A DNA stretch of 64,000 nucleotides from Balanoglossus misakiensis (taxonomy: Eukaryota; Hemichordata), in NCBI GenBank assembly GCA_040954595.2, contig CM082584.2:6014001-6078000 (forward strand), read 5' to 3'. This document shows positions 12,401 through 25,100 of this stretch, in pieces (positions within the stretch are counted from its first letter, which is position 1; every line of letters begins with the position of its first letter). A program made the translations under genes and the position numbers. The notes below the pieces were generated by a model that made no database searches, was not told the DNA's origin, and worked only from the letters and a program-made list of their open reading frames with translations.

Positions 12401-15400
12401 ACACCTCACAATGCCAAAATGGACAATGGTCAGACCCTGTGCCAATTTGTCAAGCAACATGCACTGATCAGGGGGTCCCAGAAAATGGACAACAGGTAAA
12501 CCCAGTCACATACCCTGTATGTGAAGGAACAGTTGTAGAGTATCAATGTGATGATATGTATGAACTCATTGGTGAAAGTACGAGTGTCTGCCAGATTGGT
12601 GATTGGACCAGCCCTGTTCCTGAATGCAGAATCATGTGTGATGATCCTGGAACACCTCAGTATGGTTGTCAAATTGGTGATCCACAGTATCCTGCTTCGA
12701 ATGGGACAGTTGTCGACTTTTGTTGCAATACAAATTATGATTTGATAGATCCAACAGACGCAACCTGTCTTGAAAGTTACAGCACAATTTGTATTGATGG
12801 TAAATGGTCAGAACCAAACCCAATATGTGAAGCAGAATGTAATGATCCTGGCACACCATCTGATGGCACCCAAGTTGGAGATGTCGAGTATCCTGTATGT
12901 TCAGGGACATCAGTGTCCTTTACCTGTGATGATAGGCATGAAATGCACGGAAATGAAACAATAACATGCATTGATGGTGACTGGACATCCCCAATACCAA
13001 GCTGCAATCCAACCTGCGAAGATCCTGGCACACCAAGTAATGGACATCAAATAGGAGACCACGTTTATCCCGTGAGTGACGGATATGTAGTCAACTTTGG
13101 ATGTGATGATACCTATGTCTTGTTTAATACTGAAACAAAGGAGTGCATTGAAAGTGCATCCACAACATGTGACAATGGCACTTGGACCGATCTGCTTCCT
13201 TTGTGTAAGAGGGCATGCAATGATCCTGGTTCCCCTGAAAATGGATTTCAGGTGCAGAATGTCACATATCCTGTCTGCACGTTAACCTTTATCCAGTATG
13301 GATGTAATGAGGGCTTTGAACTAGTTGGTGGAAATACAACACTTTGCCATGATTATGAATGGATGAGTTTTCAAGAGCCCATTTGCCAACCTACGTGTGA
13401 AGACCCAGGTAACCCTGAAAATGGTCATCAACTCGACCCACCTGAATATCCTTGTAGTGAAAATACTGACGTGTCTTTTGTTTGCGACGATGGTTACTCG
13501 CTCCATGAACCCGAGACTTATGAATGTTTAGACTCATACATAAGTACATGTTTAAATGGTAATTGGACTGAACCATTGCCTCGATGTCAACTTGAATGTG
13601 ATGATCCCGGACAACCTGATAATGGGCAACAGATTGGTAATCCTGCATATCCAGTCTGCTCTGGTACTACTGTTAGTTTCAGTTGTGATGAGGGGCATGA
13701 ACTTGTTGGGGAAGACATGTTAACATGCCAAAATGGCTTGTGGAACGGCGATCCACCAACCTGTTCACCAACCTGTGAAGATCCAGGTAACCCAGAAAAT
13801 GGACAGCAGATAGGAGATAATCAGTACCCTGTAAGCAATGGAACAGTCTTGTACTTTGATTGCAATGAGGACTACTCATTGTATGATGCCGATTTGACAG
13901 TCTGTTTGGACGAATACAGCATGGTATGCATCAATGGCAATTGGACAGAACTTCTTCCAATCTGCCAAATCATGTGCAGTGATCCAGGCACACCTGAGAA
14001 TGGTGAATATAAGAATGTGCCACAGTTTCCAGTATGTGAAGGAACGCAGCTTGAATATGTCTGTGATCCTCTGTATGAGTTGATTGGTTCAGAAATAACA
14101 GTGTGTCAAAATGGAATGTGGTCAGATCCAGTTCCTGAATGCAGAATCATGTGTACAGATCCTGGCGACCCTGAAAACGGATACCAAGATGGTGACCCTG
14201 AGTATCCAGCCTCAAATGGAACAGAAGTTATCTTTGAGTGTGATCCCGGCTATTCTCTCCATGATCCCAAGACTGACACTTGTGAAGATTCTTGGTCAAC
14301 AGTATGTGTAGATGGCAACTGGACAGAGCCAGTACCAGATTGTCGACTTGAGTGTGATGACCCAGGTGCACCAGAAAATGGACAACAGGTAAACCCAGTC
14401 ACATACCCTGTATGTGAAGGAACAGTTGTGGAGTATCAATGTGATGATATGCATGAACTCATTGGTGAAAGTACGAGTGTCTGCCAGAATGGTGTTTGGA
14501 CCAGCCCTGTTCCTGAATGCAGAATCATGTGTGATGATCCTGGAACACCTCAGTATGGTTGTCAAATTGGTGATCCACAGTATCCTGCTTCGAATGGGAC
14601 AGTTGTCGACTTTTGTTGCAATACAAATTATGATTTGATAGATCCAACAGACGCAACCTGTCTTGAAAGTTACAGCACAATTTGTATTGATGGTAAATGG
14701 TCAGAACCAAACCCAATATGTGAAGCAGAATGTAATGATCCTGGCACACCATCTGATGGCACCCAAGTTGGAGATGTCGAGTATCCTGTATGTTCAGGGA
14801 CATCAGTGTCCTTTACCTGTGATGATAGGCATGAAATGCACGGAAATGAAACAATAACATGCATTGATGGTGACTGGACATCCCCAATACCAAGCTGCAA
14901 TCCAACCTGTGAAGATCCTGGCGCTCCAAGTAATGGACATCAAATAGGAGACCATGATTATCCCGTGAGTGACGGACATGTAGTCAACTTTGGATGTGAT
15001 GATACCTATGTCTTGTTTAATACTGAAACAAAGGAGTGCATTGAAAGTGCATCCACAACATGTGACAATGGCACATGGACCGATCTGCTTCCTTTGTGTA
15101 AGAGGGCATGCAATGACCCTGGTTCCCCTGAAAATGGATTTCAGGTGCAGAATGTCACATATCCTGTCTGCACTTTAACCTTTATCCAGTATGGATGTAA
15201 TGAGGGCTTTGAACTAGTTGGTGGAAATACAACACTTTGCCATGATTATGAATGGATGAGTTTTCAAGAGCCCATTTGCCAACCTACGTGTGAAGACCCA
15301 GGTAACCCTGAAAATGGTCATCAACTCGACCCACCTGAATATCCTTGTAGTGAAAATACTGACGTGTCTTTTGTTTGTGACGATGGTTACTCGCTCCATG

Positions 15401-18400
15401 AACCCGAGACTTATGAATGTTTAGACTCATACATAAGTACATGTTTAAATGGTAATTGGACTGAACCATTACCTCGATGTCAACTTGAATGTGATGATCC
15501 CGGACAACCTGATAATGGGCAACAGATTGGTAATCCTGCATATCCAGTCTGCTCTGGTACTACTGTTAGTTTCAGTTGTGATGAGGGGCATGAACTTGTT
15601 GGGGAAGACATGTTAACATGCCAAAATGGCTTGTGGAACGACGATCCACCAACCTGTTCACCAACCTGTGAAGATCCAGGTAACCCAGAAAATGGACAGC
15701 AGATAGGAGATAATCAGTACCCTGTAAGCAATGGAACAGTCTTGTACTTTGATTGCAATGAGGACTACTCATTGTATGATGCCGATTTGACAGTCTGTTT
15801 GGACGAATACAGCATGGTATGCATCAATGGCAATTGGACAGAACTTCTTCCAATCTGCCAAATCATGTGCAGTGATCCAGGCACACCTGAGAATGGTGAA
15901 TATAAGAATGTGCCACAGTTTCCAGTATGTGAAGGAACGCAGCTTGAATATGTCTGTGATCCTCTGTATGAGTTGATTGGTTCAGAAATAACAGTGTGTC
16001 AAAATGGAATGTGGTCAGATCCAGTTCCTGAATGCAGAATCATGTGTACAGATCCTGGCGACCCTGAAAACGGATACCAAGATGGTGACCCTGAGTATCC
16101 AGCCTCAAATGGAACAGAAGTTATCTTTGAGTGTGATCCCGGCTATTCTCTCCATGATCCCAAGACTGACACTTGTGAAGATTCTTGGTCAACAGTATGT
16201 GTAGATGGCAACTGGACAGAGCCAGTACCAGATTGTCGACTTGAGTGTGATGACCCAGGTGCACCAGAAAATGGACAACAGGTAAACCCAGTCACATACC
16301 CTGTATGTGAAGGAACAGTTGTGGAGTATCAATGTGATGATATGCATGAACTCATTGGTGAAAGTACGAGTGTCTGCCAGAATGGTGTTTGGACCAGCCC
16401 TGTTCCTGAATGCAGAATCATGTGTGATGATCCTGGAACACCTCAGTATGGTTGTCAAATTGGTGATCCACAGTATCCTGCTTCGAATGGGACAGTTGTC
16501 GACTTTTGTTGCAACACAAATTATGATTTGATAGATCCAACAGACGCAACCTGTCTTGAAAGTTACAGCACAATTTGTATTGATGGTAAATGGTCAGAAC
16601 CAAACCCAATATGTGAAGCAGAATGTAATGATCCTGGCACACCATCTGATGGCACTCAAGTTGGAGATGTCGAGTATCCTGTATGTTCAGGGACATCAGT
16701 GTCCTTTACCTGTGATGATAGGCATGAAATGCACGGAAATGAAACAATAACATGCATTGATGGTGACTGGACGTCCCCAATACCAAGCTGCAATCCAACC
16801 TGTGAAGATCCTGGCGCTCCAAGTAATGGACATCAAATAGGAGACCATGATTATCCCGTGAGTGACGGATATGTAGTCAACTTTGGATGTGATGATACCT
16901 ATGTCTTGTTTAATACTGAAACAAAGGAGTGCATTGAAAGTTCATACACAACATGTGACAATGGCACATGGACCGATCCGCTTCCTTTGTGTAAGAGGGC
17001 ATGCGATGACCCTGGTTCCCCTGAAAATGGATTTCAGGTGCAGAATGTCACATATCCTGTCTGCACTTTAACCTTTATCCAGTATGGATGTAATGAGGGC
17101 TTTGAACTAGTTGGTGGAAATACAACACTTTGCCATGATTATGAGTGGATGAGTTTTCAAGAGCCCATTTGCCAACCTACGTGTGAAGACCCAGGTAACC
17201 CTGAAAATGGTCATCAACTCGACCCACCTGAATACCCTTGTAGTGAAAATACTGACGTGTCTTTTATTTGCGACGACGGTTACTCGCTCCATGAACCCGA
17301 GACTTATGAATGTTTAGACTCATACATAAGTACATGTTTAAATGGTACTTGGACTGAACTGCCTCTATGTCAACTTGAATGTGATGATCCCGGACAACCT
17401 GATAATGGGCACCAGATTGGTAATCCTGCATATCCTGTCTGTTCAGGCACTGGTGTAACATATGTCTGTGATGCTGGACATCAGCTCATTGGTGACCCAA
17501 CATTGACATGTCAAGATGGATCTTGGGATTATCCTGTTCCTGAGTGTATACCAACCTGTGATGATCCTGGTACCCCTGACAATGGATATCAGCAAGGAGA
17601 TCCTGTCTATCCAGTACTTGATGGGACCACAGTATATTTCAGTTGTAATGGAGGTTATTCATTACACGATAGCCAGACTGCTGAGTGCGTTGACAGTGCT
17701 AGCACAACATGTATCAATGGTGCATGGACAGATCCTATTCCACAGTGTCGACTAGAATGTGATGATCCGGGCAGCCCTAATGATGGCGAACAGGTTGAAG
17801 ATTTGCAGTACCCTGTATGTTCTGGTACCAACGTGACATTCAGCTGCAATCAATATCACACTCTTGTTGGTGAAACAACTTCTATGTGTAAAGAGGGTTT
17901 ATGGACCAACCCTGTCCCCGAATGTGAACCTCAGTGTATTGATCCAGGTACACCAGAAAACGGGTACCAAGAAGACGATTATGTTTACCCAGTAACAAAT
18001 GGCACAGTCGTTTCATTTGGTTGTAATGAAGGTTATAGTTTGCACGAACCAGTAACAGAAGATTGTTTGGAATCATATGAAACTATCTGTCACAATCACA
18101 ATTGGACGAAACCAGTTCCTCTGTGTTTAGAAAAGTGTGATGACCCGGGCACACCATCAAATGGTACACAGACACCTACGCATGACTACCCGGTATGTTC
18201 TGGCACATCTGTCACCTACGAATGCAGTGACGGGTACTTCCTGTCAGGCGAAGACACACTGATTTGTGAAGAAGGTGCGTGGAACCATCCTGTGCCAACT
18301 TGTCAAGCAGGTTGTGATGACCCAGGTACACCAGACAATGGACAACAATTGGAAAACTACACTTACCCAGTACCTCCTGGTACTATTGTCAGATTCTGTT

Positions 18401-21005
18401 GTGATGAAAACTACCTATTGAAAGGAAACCAAGCCCTGCTATGCCAGGATGACGGTACCTGGGATGATTTATTGCCTGTATGTGAACCGATGTGTTTGGA
18501 TCCTGGTACCCCAGAGAATGGTTATCAGATAGACGTTGTTGAATACCCCGTTGAAACTGGCACTACCATTCATTATGGCTGTGATCTTGGATTTGAAAAA
18601 CATGGCATAGGGTACAGCACATGTGATATGGGTGACTGGATACCACCAGTGGATGACACAGTTTGTGCAGGTAGTTTCATTTCGAATGTTTCAACCATTT
18701 CTATGATCAGAATTTATTTTTGACTAAAGGCATATAATATTTAATGGGAAAACGTATGCAGACTTGTCCATCATTTTACAAATGAATATTATAACATGAA
18801 AATGTACATAGATAAACCCCCTACTCACTTTCGTTTTATTTATCACTAGAAATTGTGGAATGTTGTAGTGATCCGTGCCAGAATGGTGGGATTTGCATCG
18901 AAGGTATTGCACGATATGACTGTGTCTGTTCAGCCGGTTTTGAAGGATTCAACTGCGAACAAGGTAAAATGTCATATACATTGTAATTCCCATATTCATT
19001 TCAATCTATTGACAAAATGAACTAAAGAAATAATTTTCTAATTGCGATAGTCATTTCATAACGTATTCTAATGTGCAATGTGCCTTATTTCGGAGTTTTT
19101 TTTATAGTACATTGGCCTTAAGGAATGACATGTTATCGTAGTGAAAGTAACTTTACATTTTAACAAGATCATTTTAATCCACCAATTACCTTAAACAGAG
19201 TATTCAGTCTGCTACGTATGGGGCGATCCACACTATGTAACCTATGATGGAGAAAAATATGACTTCAACGGTGACTGTGTCTACGTTCTGACTGAGAGTG
19301 CAACGTATGAGTTGACGTCATTTAAGGTTTTAGTGAACAATGAAGCCTTTGAAGCAGGAGGTGATCAGTTGAGTGTTACCCAAGAACTTGCATTGATAGT
19401 GTATGGCAAGGTAGGTCAACAATCCTAATGTGTATGAATAACTAGTTGAGTGCACATAGTTGTACGACACAGTGGAACACACACCTATTGATCAAATCTG
19501 TTTCTCTCCCTGCCTTTCCAGGAAATACGACTGAAGAGGGAAAAAGTAGTAACAGTTGATGGTACAGCTGTAACTTTACCACATGAAGTGTCACCAGAAA
19601 TATGGATCAAAGAAACAGGAAGCTACATGGTACGGACCTTTCAAATATAAAAATGTGTGATAGAGTTGTTTAGCATCCATGTAGCTGTTTCATTTAAGAA
19701 ACAACCCCAGCAAACTTGGAGGTGTTTTGTCTTGCAATACTAGTGTGTAAACATTCAATTTATTTTCCACCATTTCAGAGTGTGTATGTTGACTTTGGCC
19801 TGGTACTCAGATGGGATGGACAACATTATGGTGACGTGAAAGTCCCCGAAACCTACAAAGGCACTCTTCGTGGCCTCTGCGGAAACTATAATGGCGATCC
19901 TACAGACGACTTTACGGATCCACAATACAGACTTGTGAGTTAAATCAGAAGGGTTTAGTTTCTGTGTTCAATTTTCATGTTTTATTATTGACTTCCCTAT
20001 GGTATTGCTTTGGCTTTAGATTCCAACTGAGATGGAACATCCACACAGGGCAGCCATGTTTGGAAATACATGGGTCGCTAACCCAGAGGAGTGTTTCTCT
20101 GATGCCAGTGGCTGTAGCCCCTGTGCAGATGATGTTGAAAAAGCAATGGAGGCCCATGAACTGTGCACCCTCATCAGTGATCCAAACGGTAGTTTTTCTT
20201 TCTTTCTTGTTTTTGTGTTTGTGTTTGTATGTGGAGAGTGGAATCGTTGACTATGTTTTTGCACGACCAGTTCAAAAGCATCTAATAAGCCTTACTTTTA
20301 ACATCTGCTCTCATTTAGGTCCTTTCGCTAAATGTCATGCCAAGGTCAACAACGAAGATTACTTTGGTGCCTGTATGTTTGATCTCTGTGCCAAACTACC
20401 AGATGAAAACGGTGTATGCATGAATGCTGAGGCATATGCCCAGGCCTGTCTGGATCACTTCATTCCCATCGAGTGGCGAAGCGATGTTTTCTGTCGTAAG
20501 TTTGAGAAATTACTTTATTTAACAACTATAAAAGGTGATCGGTACACATACACATGACTTGCTGACAAGCAGAAACCTGGGAGTGCTGGGCTGCTATAGG
20601 GATGGGCAAGGAGAAATATTTGATACACAAACCAAAAATACCTACATTGTAAAACATAGCCAGAAGTTACAAATAGAGGTCGTTTGATTAACCAATCATG
20701 TTATTGTTGAGCAAATATCTGTATGGATAAGATATGCTTTCTGTAACACTCTACATGCAGCTGCTGTCGCTTGCGACGTGGATAAAGTTTACAACGTCAG
20801 CACGTCAGCGTGCACGTCAACTTGCAGTAGCCAAACACCATACTACCAGTGCCCGGAGAGACGTCTAGTCGATGGCTGTGTCTGCCCTCAGGGTAAAGTG
20901 GTTGGAACGTACGGAGAGTGTGTAGCTGTTGAGCAATGCCCGTGTGAATATCAAGGCCAGTATGTTGAGGTGAGGATCTGTAAAAGAAAATGTACTATAA
21001 CATGA

Positions 21006-21039
<34 letters not shown>

Positions 21040-22098
21040 GACCTAAACCCTACACATCACACGCATACGTTTTTATTTTGTTTGACACAAATTAAAGAAT
21101 CGACCAGTGACTCTTAGCTTTAATTAGTGTGACCGTTTGACTCCTCCAGTTCGGCGACCTGATTGTGGCAGAGGGATGCTATGAAGCGTGTACCTGCGTG
21201 GAAAATGGTGTTCTGGATTGTAACGCAATCAGATGTGACCCCAACGCTTTCTGTGGTGAGAAGGATGGAGTGTATGGATGTCACTGCGGGGCAGGATTCA
21301 TCGGAGACGGCATTCGCTGTTCAAGTAAGAACCAACTATGGGATTGATATGTTAACGTAGCGTTGTAGTCAGGTTATAGGCAAAGTTGAATCAAAACTGT
21401 CCTTTGACAGCGCTATACATGTACACCGAAACTAACAGACTGTTTATAATTATCTTTTTTAGATTAACGTTTGTTTCCAATAAACACTTACCTGCTAACA
21501 CAATAGGTTTTTTGTTTGCCTTCATTGTACTGCCCTGGGATCGAGGAAAGGTCCTTTAACAGCCATTCAATACAGAATTTAAATTTATCACATTTGGTTT
21601 GATAAACTACAGGCCAGGTGTTATGCGAACCCAACCCATGTGTAAATGGTGTTTGTAGCGAACATGGCGACTACTACTCGTGTGTGTGTCAATCTGGGTT
21701 CCAAGGTGTCCATTGCGATGTTGGTAAGTGGTTGTTCAGTTACTGCCTCTGTGGTGATGTTCAGGCTGCCATGACCCTAACTGTGAAAGATACTGTCATC
21801 AGCACCATGACAGACAGACAGGCAGGAAGCAGACAGACAGACAGACAGACAGACAGACAGCCAAGACAGACAGACAGACAGACAGCCAAAACAGACAGGC
21901 GGACATACATACATACATACATACATACATACATACATACATACATACATACATACATACATACATACATACATACATGCATACATACATACATACATAC
22001 ATACATACATACATACATACATACATACATACATACATACATACATACATACATACATACAGACAGACAGACAGACAGACAGCCAAAACAGACAGGCG

Positions 22099-22129
<31 letters not shown>

Positions 22130-25100
22130 GAGCAAATTGTTACGCTCACAGTATTACGTACGCTTACCCATTCCGGACACCTACAAGTACCACCACTTAT
22201 ATAGCAGTGGTTCAAAATGATCCTGTTGAAATTGTCCTGTTTGCTCTTGTTTCTTTCTTTCTTTGACTTGGTAATTAGCTTTCACTTACCTAAGGGCCCG
22301 ATTTGATATCCTATTAGTGGTAGCATGTACTGATTCCAAGTAATAAACAATTGAGCCAAAATGAAAAGGTCTGGATATTGTTCTCAATCAACATGCCATT
22401 TTTATCTTCCTATACAGCAATTGCTTCGTGTGACCAAAGTCCGTGTCATCATGGCGGTGCTTGTATCGAAGAAGGAGATGGATACATTTGCATGTGCGCA
22501 GCCGGTTACTATGGTGACAATTGTGAACGTAGTGAGTATTGTACATATAGATATTGTAAAACTTTAACAAACGAGTAGTAATGTTTGTGGCATTCATTGT
22601 TTGCAGTTGACTTCATGGATTTCATAGGGATTTTCTCATACTAAGTCGAAGAAAAAGTAACTGTGCGTACACAGTTAGAAATATGTTTTCAGCGTCTTAC
22701 ATATACCTGCGTACATGTAAGTGTGTTTTTTGAAACATGTCACGCATAGTCTTATAATAAAAATAAATTGGTACAACTACCCTTTGTAGGAACGACTTGC
22801 TATTCCTGTGTTGAAGCAAGAGACAACGAGCAGTGCAATGCTAACGTCGAGGAGTGCACTTTGGATGAAGTAAGTAGTTTGATCATTCTGTCTATCATGG
22901 TGGAGTGACTGTGTGACGCTCAGCTGATGAAAATCGGGTCCCTCGACTCCATTGTGAATTTAAAGTGTGATGTCCATAAGGACGATTTTTAATGAGTAAT
23001 GTATTTCATTCCACGTGTAGTTGTTCATAAAATGCTCTCTACCGCAAGATAAATAATCCATTTTTTTCTCTTCTCAGTCGATATGTGAGACAAGGCTTAG
23101 TCTTGGGGAAGGAGGAGATATCTTAGTCAGCAAAGGCTGCGTACACCAGGAGGTAAGTGGTCTCACCATTGCAATGCGACTTTTATCTCAGTGTGACGGA
23201 TTTCGAACTTGACAGTATCCAGTAGTGCCGGTCACGGTCACGTATAGCCCTGACCGTATAGCTATGTGAACGGAAAATCTGCAATGTATATTTATTTGGC
23301 GCAAAGTATCACAGCAGAATTGAGCGATTGTCTCCGGCTTTCAGGCTGAAAGGTTAATAATAGGCAAACACTGCTGGCATCAACAAAATGGTGTGAATTC
23401 CAGAGACAAGCGCCAGGCACCACAAAATGACTTTTTTTCGAATTTTATCAGTTGTTTTTATATATTTTTGTAAACCCTGAGTTTACGTTTATCTTTCATC
23501 GGAAACACTGATTGCTTTTAATCACATTGCGTGTGACCTGGTAAATAGCCTTTGCAAGTTTCAGTTAAATTTCAACAAATATGTATTATATCCATATCTT
23601 AATGATAATACAGATATACACTAGGTACGTGTTATAGATATAGACGGTTTGTCTATAGATACAGTCTGTACCTGAGAGATACATGATATAACACCGCGGC
23701 GAACATCAGAGAGTTTGGATCAGTGACATACGAACTTAACCGGAATAGTTAAAATGTGTATTAATGAACTTTTTGAATGCTAGTCCCGGAGACAGTACAA
23801 TGATAGGAATGATGCTGTATTTTGAGGCAATTTGTTGTTTAGAATATTGTTCTGGACATATTCTTTCTCCTATTTAGTTCAATGCAACAGTTAACATCGT
23901 GTTATCTCATAAAGCGTACGCATACCTAATGCTTAGAGATCCCTGGTAGATTCGGAGTTGGTCGTGTGTTACATATTAGTCGGTATAAGTTGGGATACAG
24001 TAGTATAAATCGTTCCTGAATGCGCCAATCATGATCACATGGGGGGGGGGGAGAAACAATGTCCTTGACGCTACTCGATGGCGTTGATTTAGTGTTTTAG
24101 AGTGAATCCATCCATGCACAATGTGCATTATTTTGCAAACAGGCTTGTACTGACGGCGATGGAGGATGCGAAGATGGAATCATCAGTGACGTCTGCAGCT
24201 CATGTTGCCTTGGTGACCAATGTAACACAGCTCTCCCAGATGGTAATGACCACAATTTGTTCATGTTCACGCATTTACACATTAAATGTCTACGCTGTGG
24301 AATCTAGGAAATTTTCGTCGATCTTGAAAGACTTGTCCATTTATTCCCCCATAATATTAAACCATGTACCACTATCATCTGACAGTGTAGAAAAATAGAG
24401 CTAACCGTTTATTAATTTTAGCTTCGTTCAATTATTCCATGTGTGCTATGAAGCAATCTGTGGAAACTGATGCCGATATAACATGCTTACTGATGTCCCT
24501 GTCTACGTTAGCTTAAACTGTGAAAGGATCATGAAAGAAAGAATTCTCTTGTGTCAGTCTCTAGACTAAGACTGGTCCATTGTCTCACATTATTGAACCT
24601 GTATAACTTCTCCCTTTTAGGTTTATGTCTACGCGATGGTGCTTTGTATGTTGATGGGTCAAGCCAGGCTGTTGATATTGATAACAGCTGCCAGCGTTGT
24701 AGCTGTGTCGGTGGAGTCATTGATTGTGTTGACGTCATCGTGCCCACTGTAAGTCCGATTCACCACTTGTGATCTAAACGCAAATTTTCCTATTACAGCT
24801 AATTAAGTAACTACACCCCATCATGTAGTTGAAATTTAATGCTGCTCAACATTGGTGACTGAAGCTATGTTCAGTTGATGTTTATTTCTTTAACACCAAT
24901 CCCATAAGGGTTCTTTTAACTTAGGTAAAATTATTTCAACAGTGAGCGTTTTTATCTCTAAAATGATTAAGTATAGGGTTACTGTTTTATCCAATATGTA
25001 TAACATTTGTCTTCGAAGTGAAAATGTTTTAATAACAAAATCTAAGGATTCCCCTGGTGAGGCCGGAGGGGGGGGGGGATTTTGAAGTCGTGATCCCTTT

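Noticed and set aside
12637-17400. CRISPR-like or satellite interpretation of the regular repeats
   Set aside because: The units are protein-coding, in frame, with CCP cysteine patterns and no spacer structure.
12203-17849. Many 60-90-residue antisense and +frame-shifted open frames repeated at 1,893-bp intervals
   Set aside because: Shadows of the CCP exon; they recur only because the coding repeat recurs. The same applies to 51755-58381 in gene B.
21761-22215. Long open frames of MYVC, HTYI and SVCL repeats on both strands
   Set aside because: They are translations of tetranucleotide microsatellites and change repeat type with frame; not genes.
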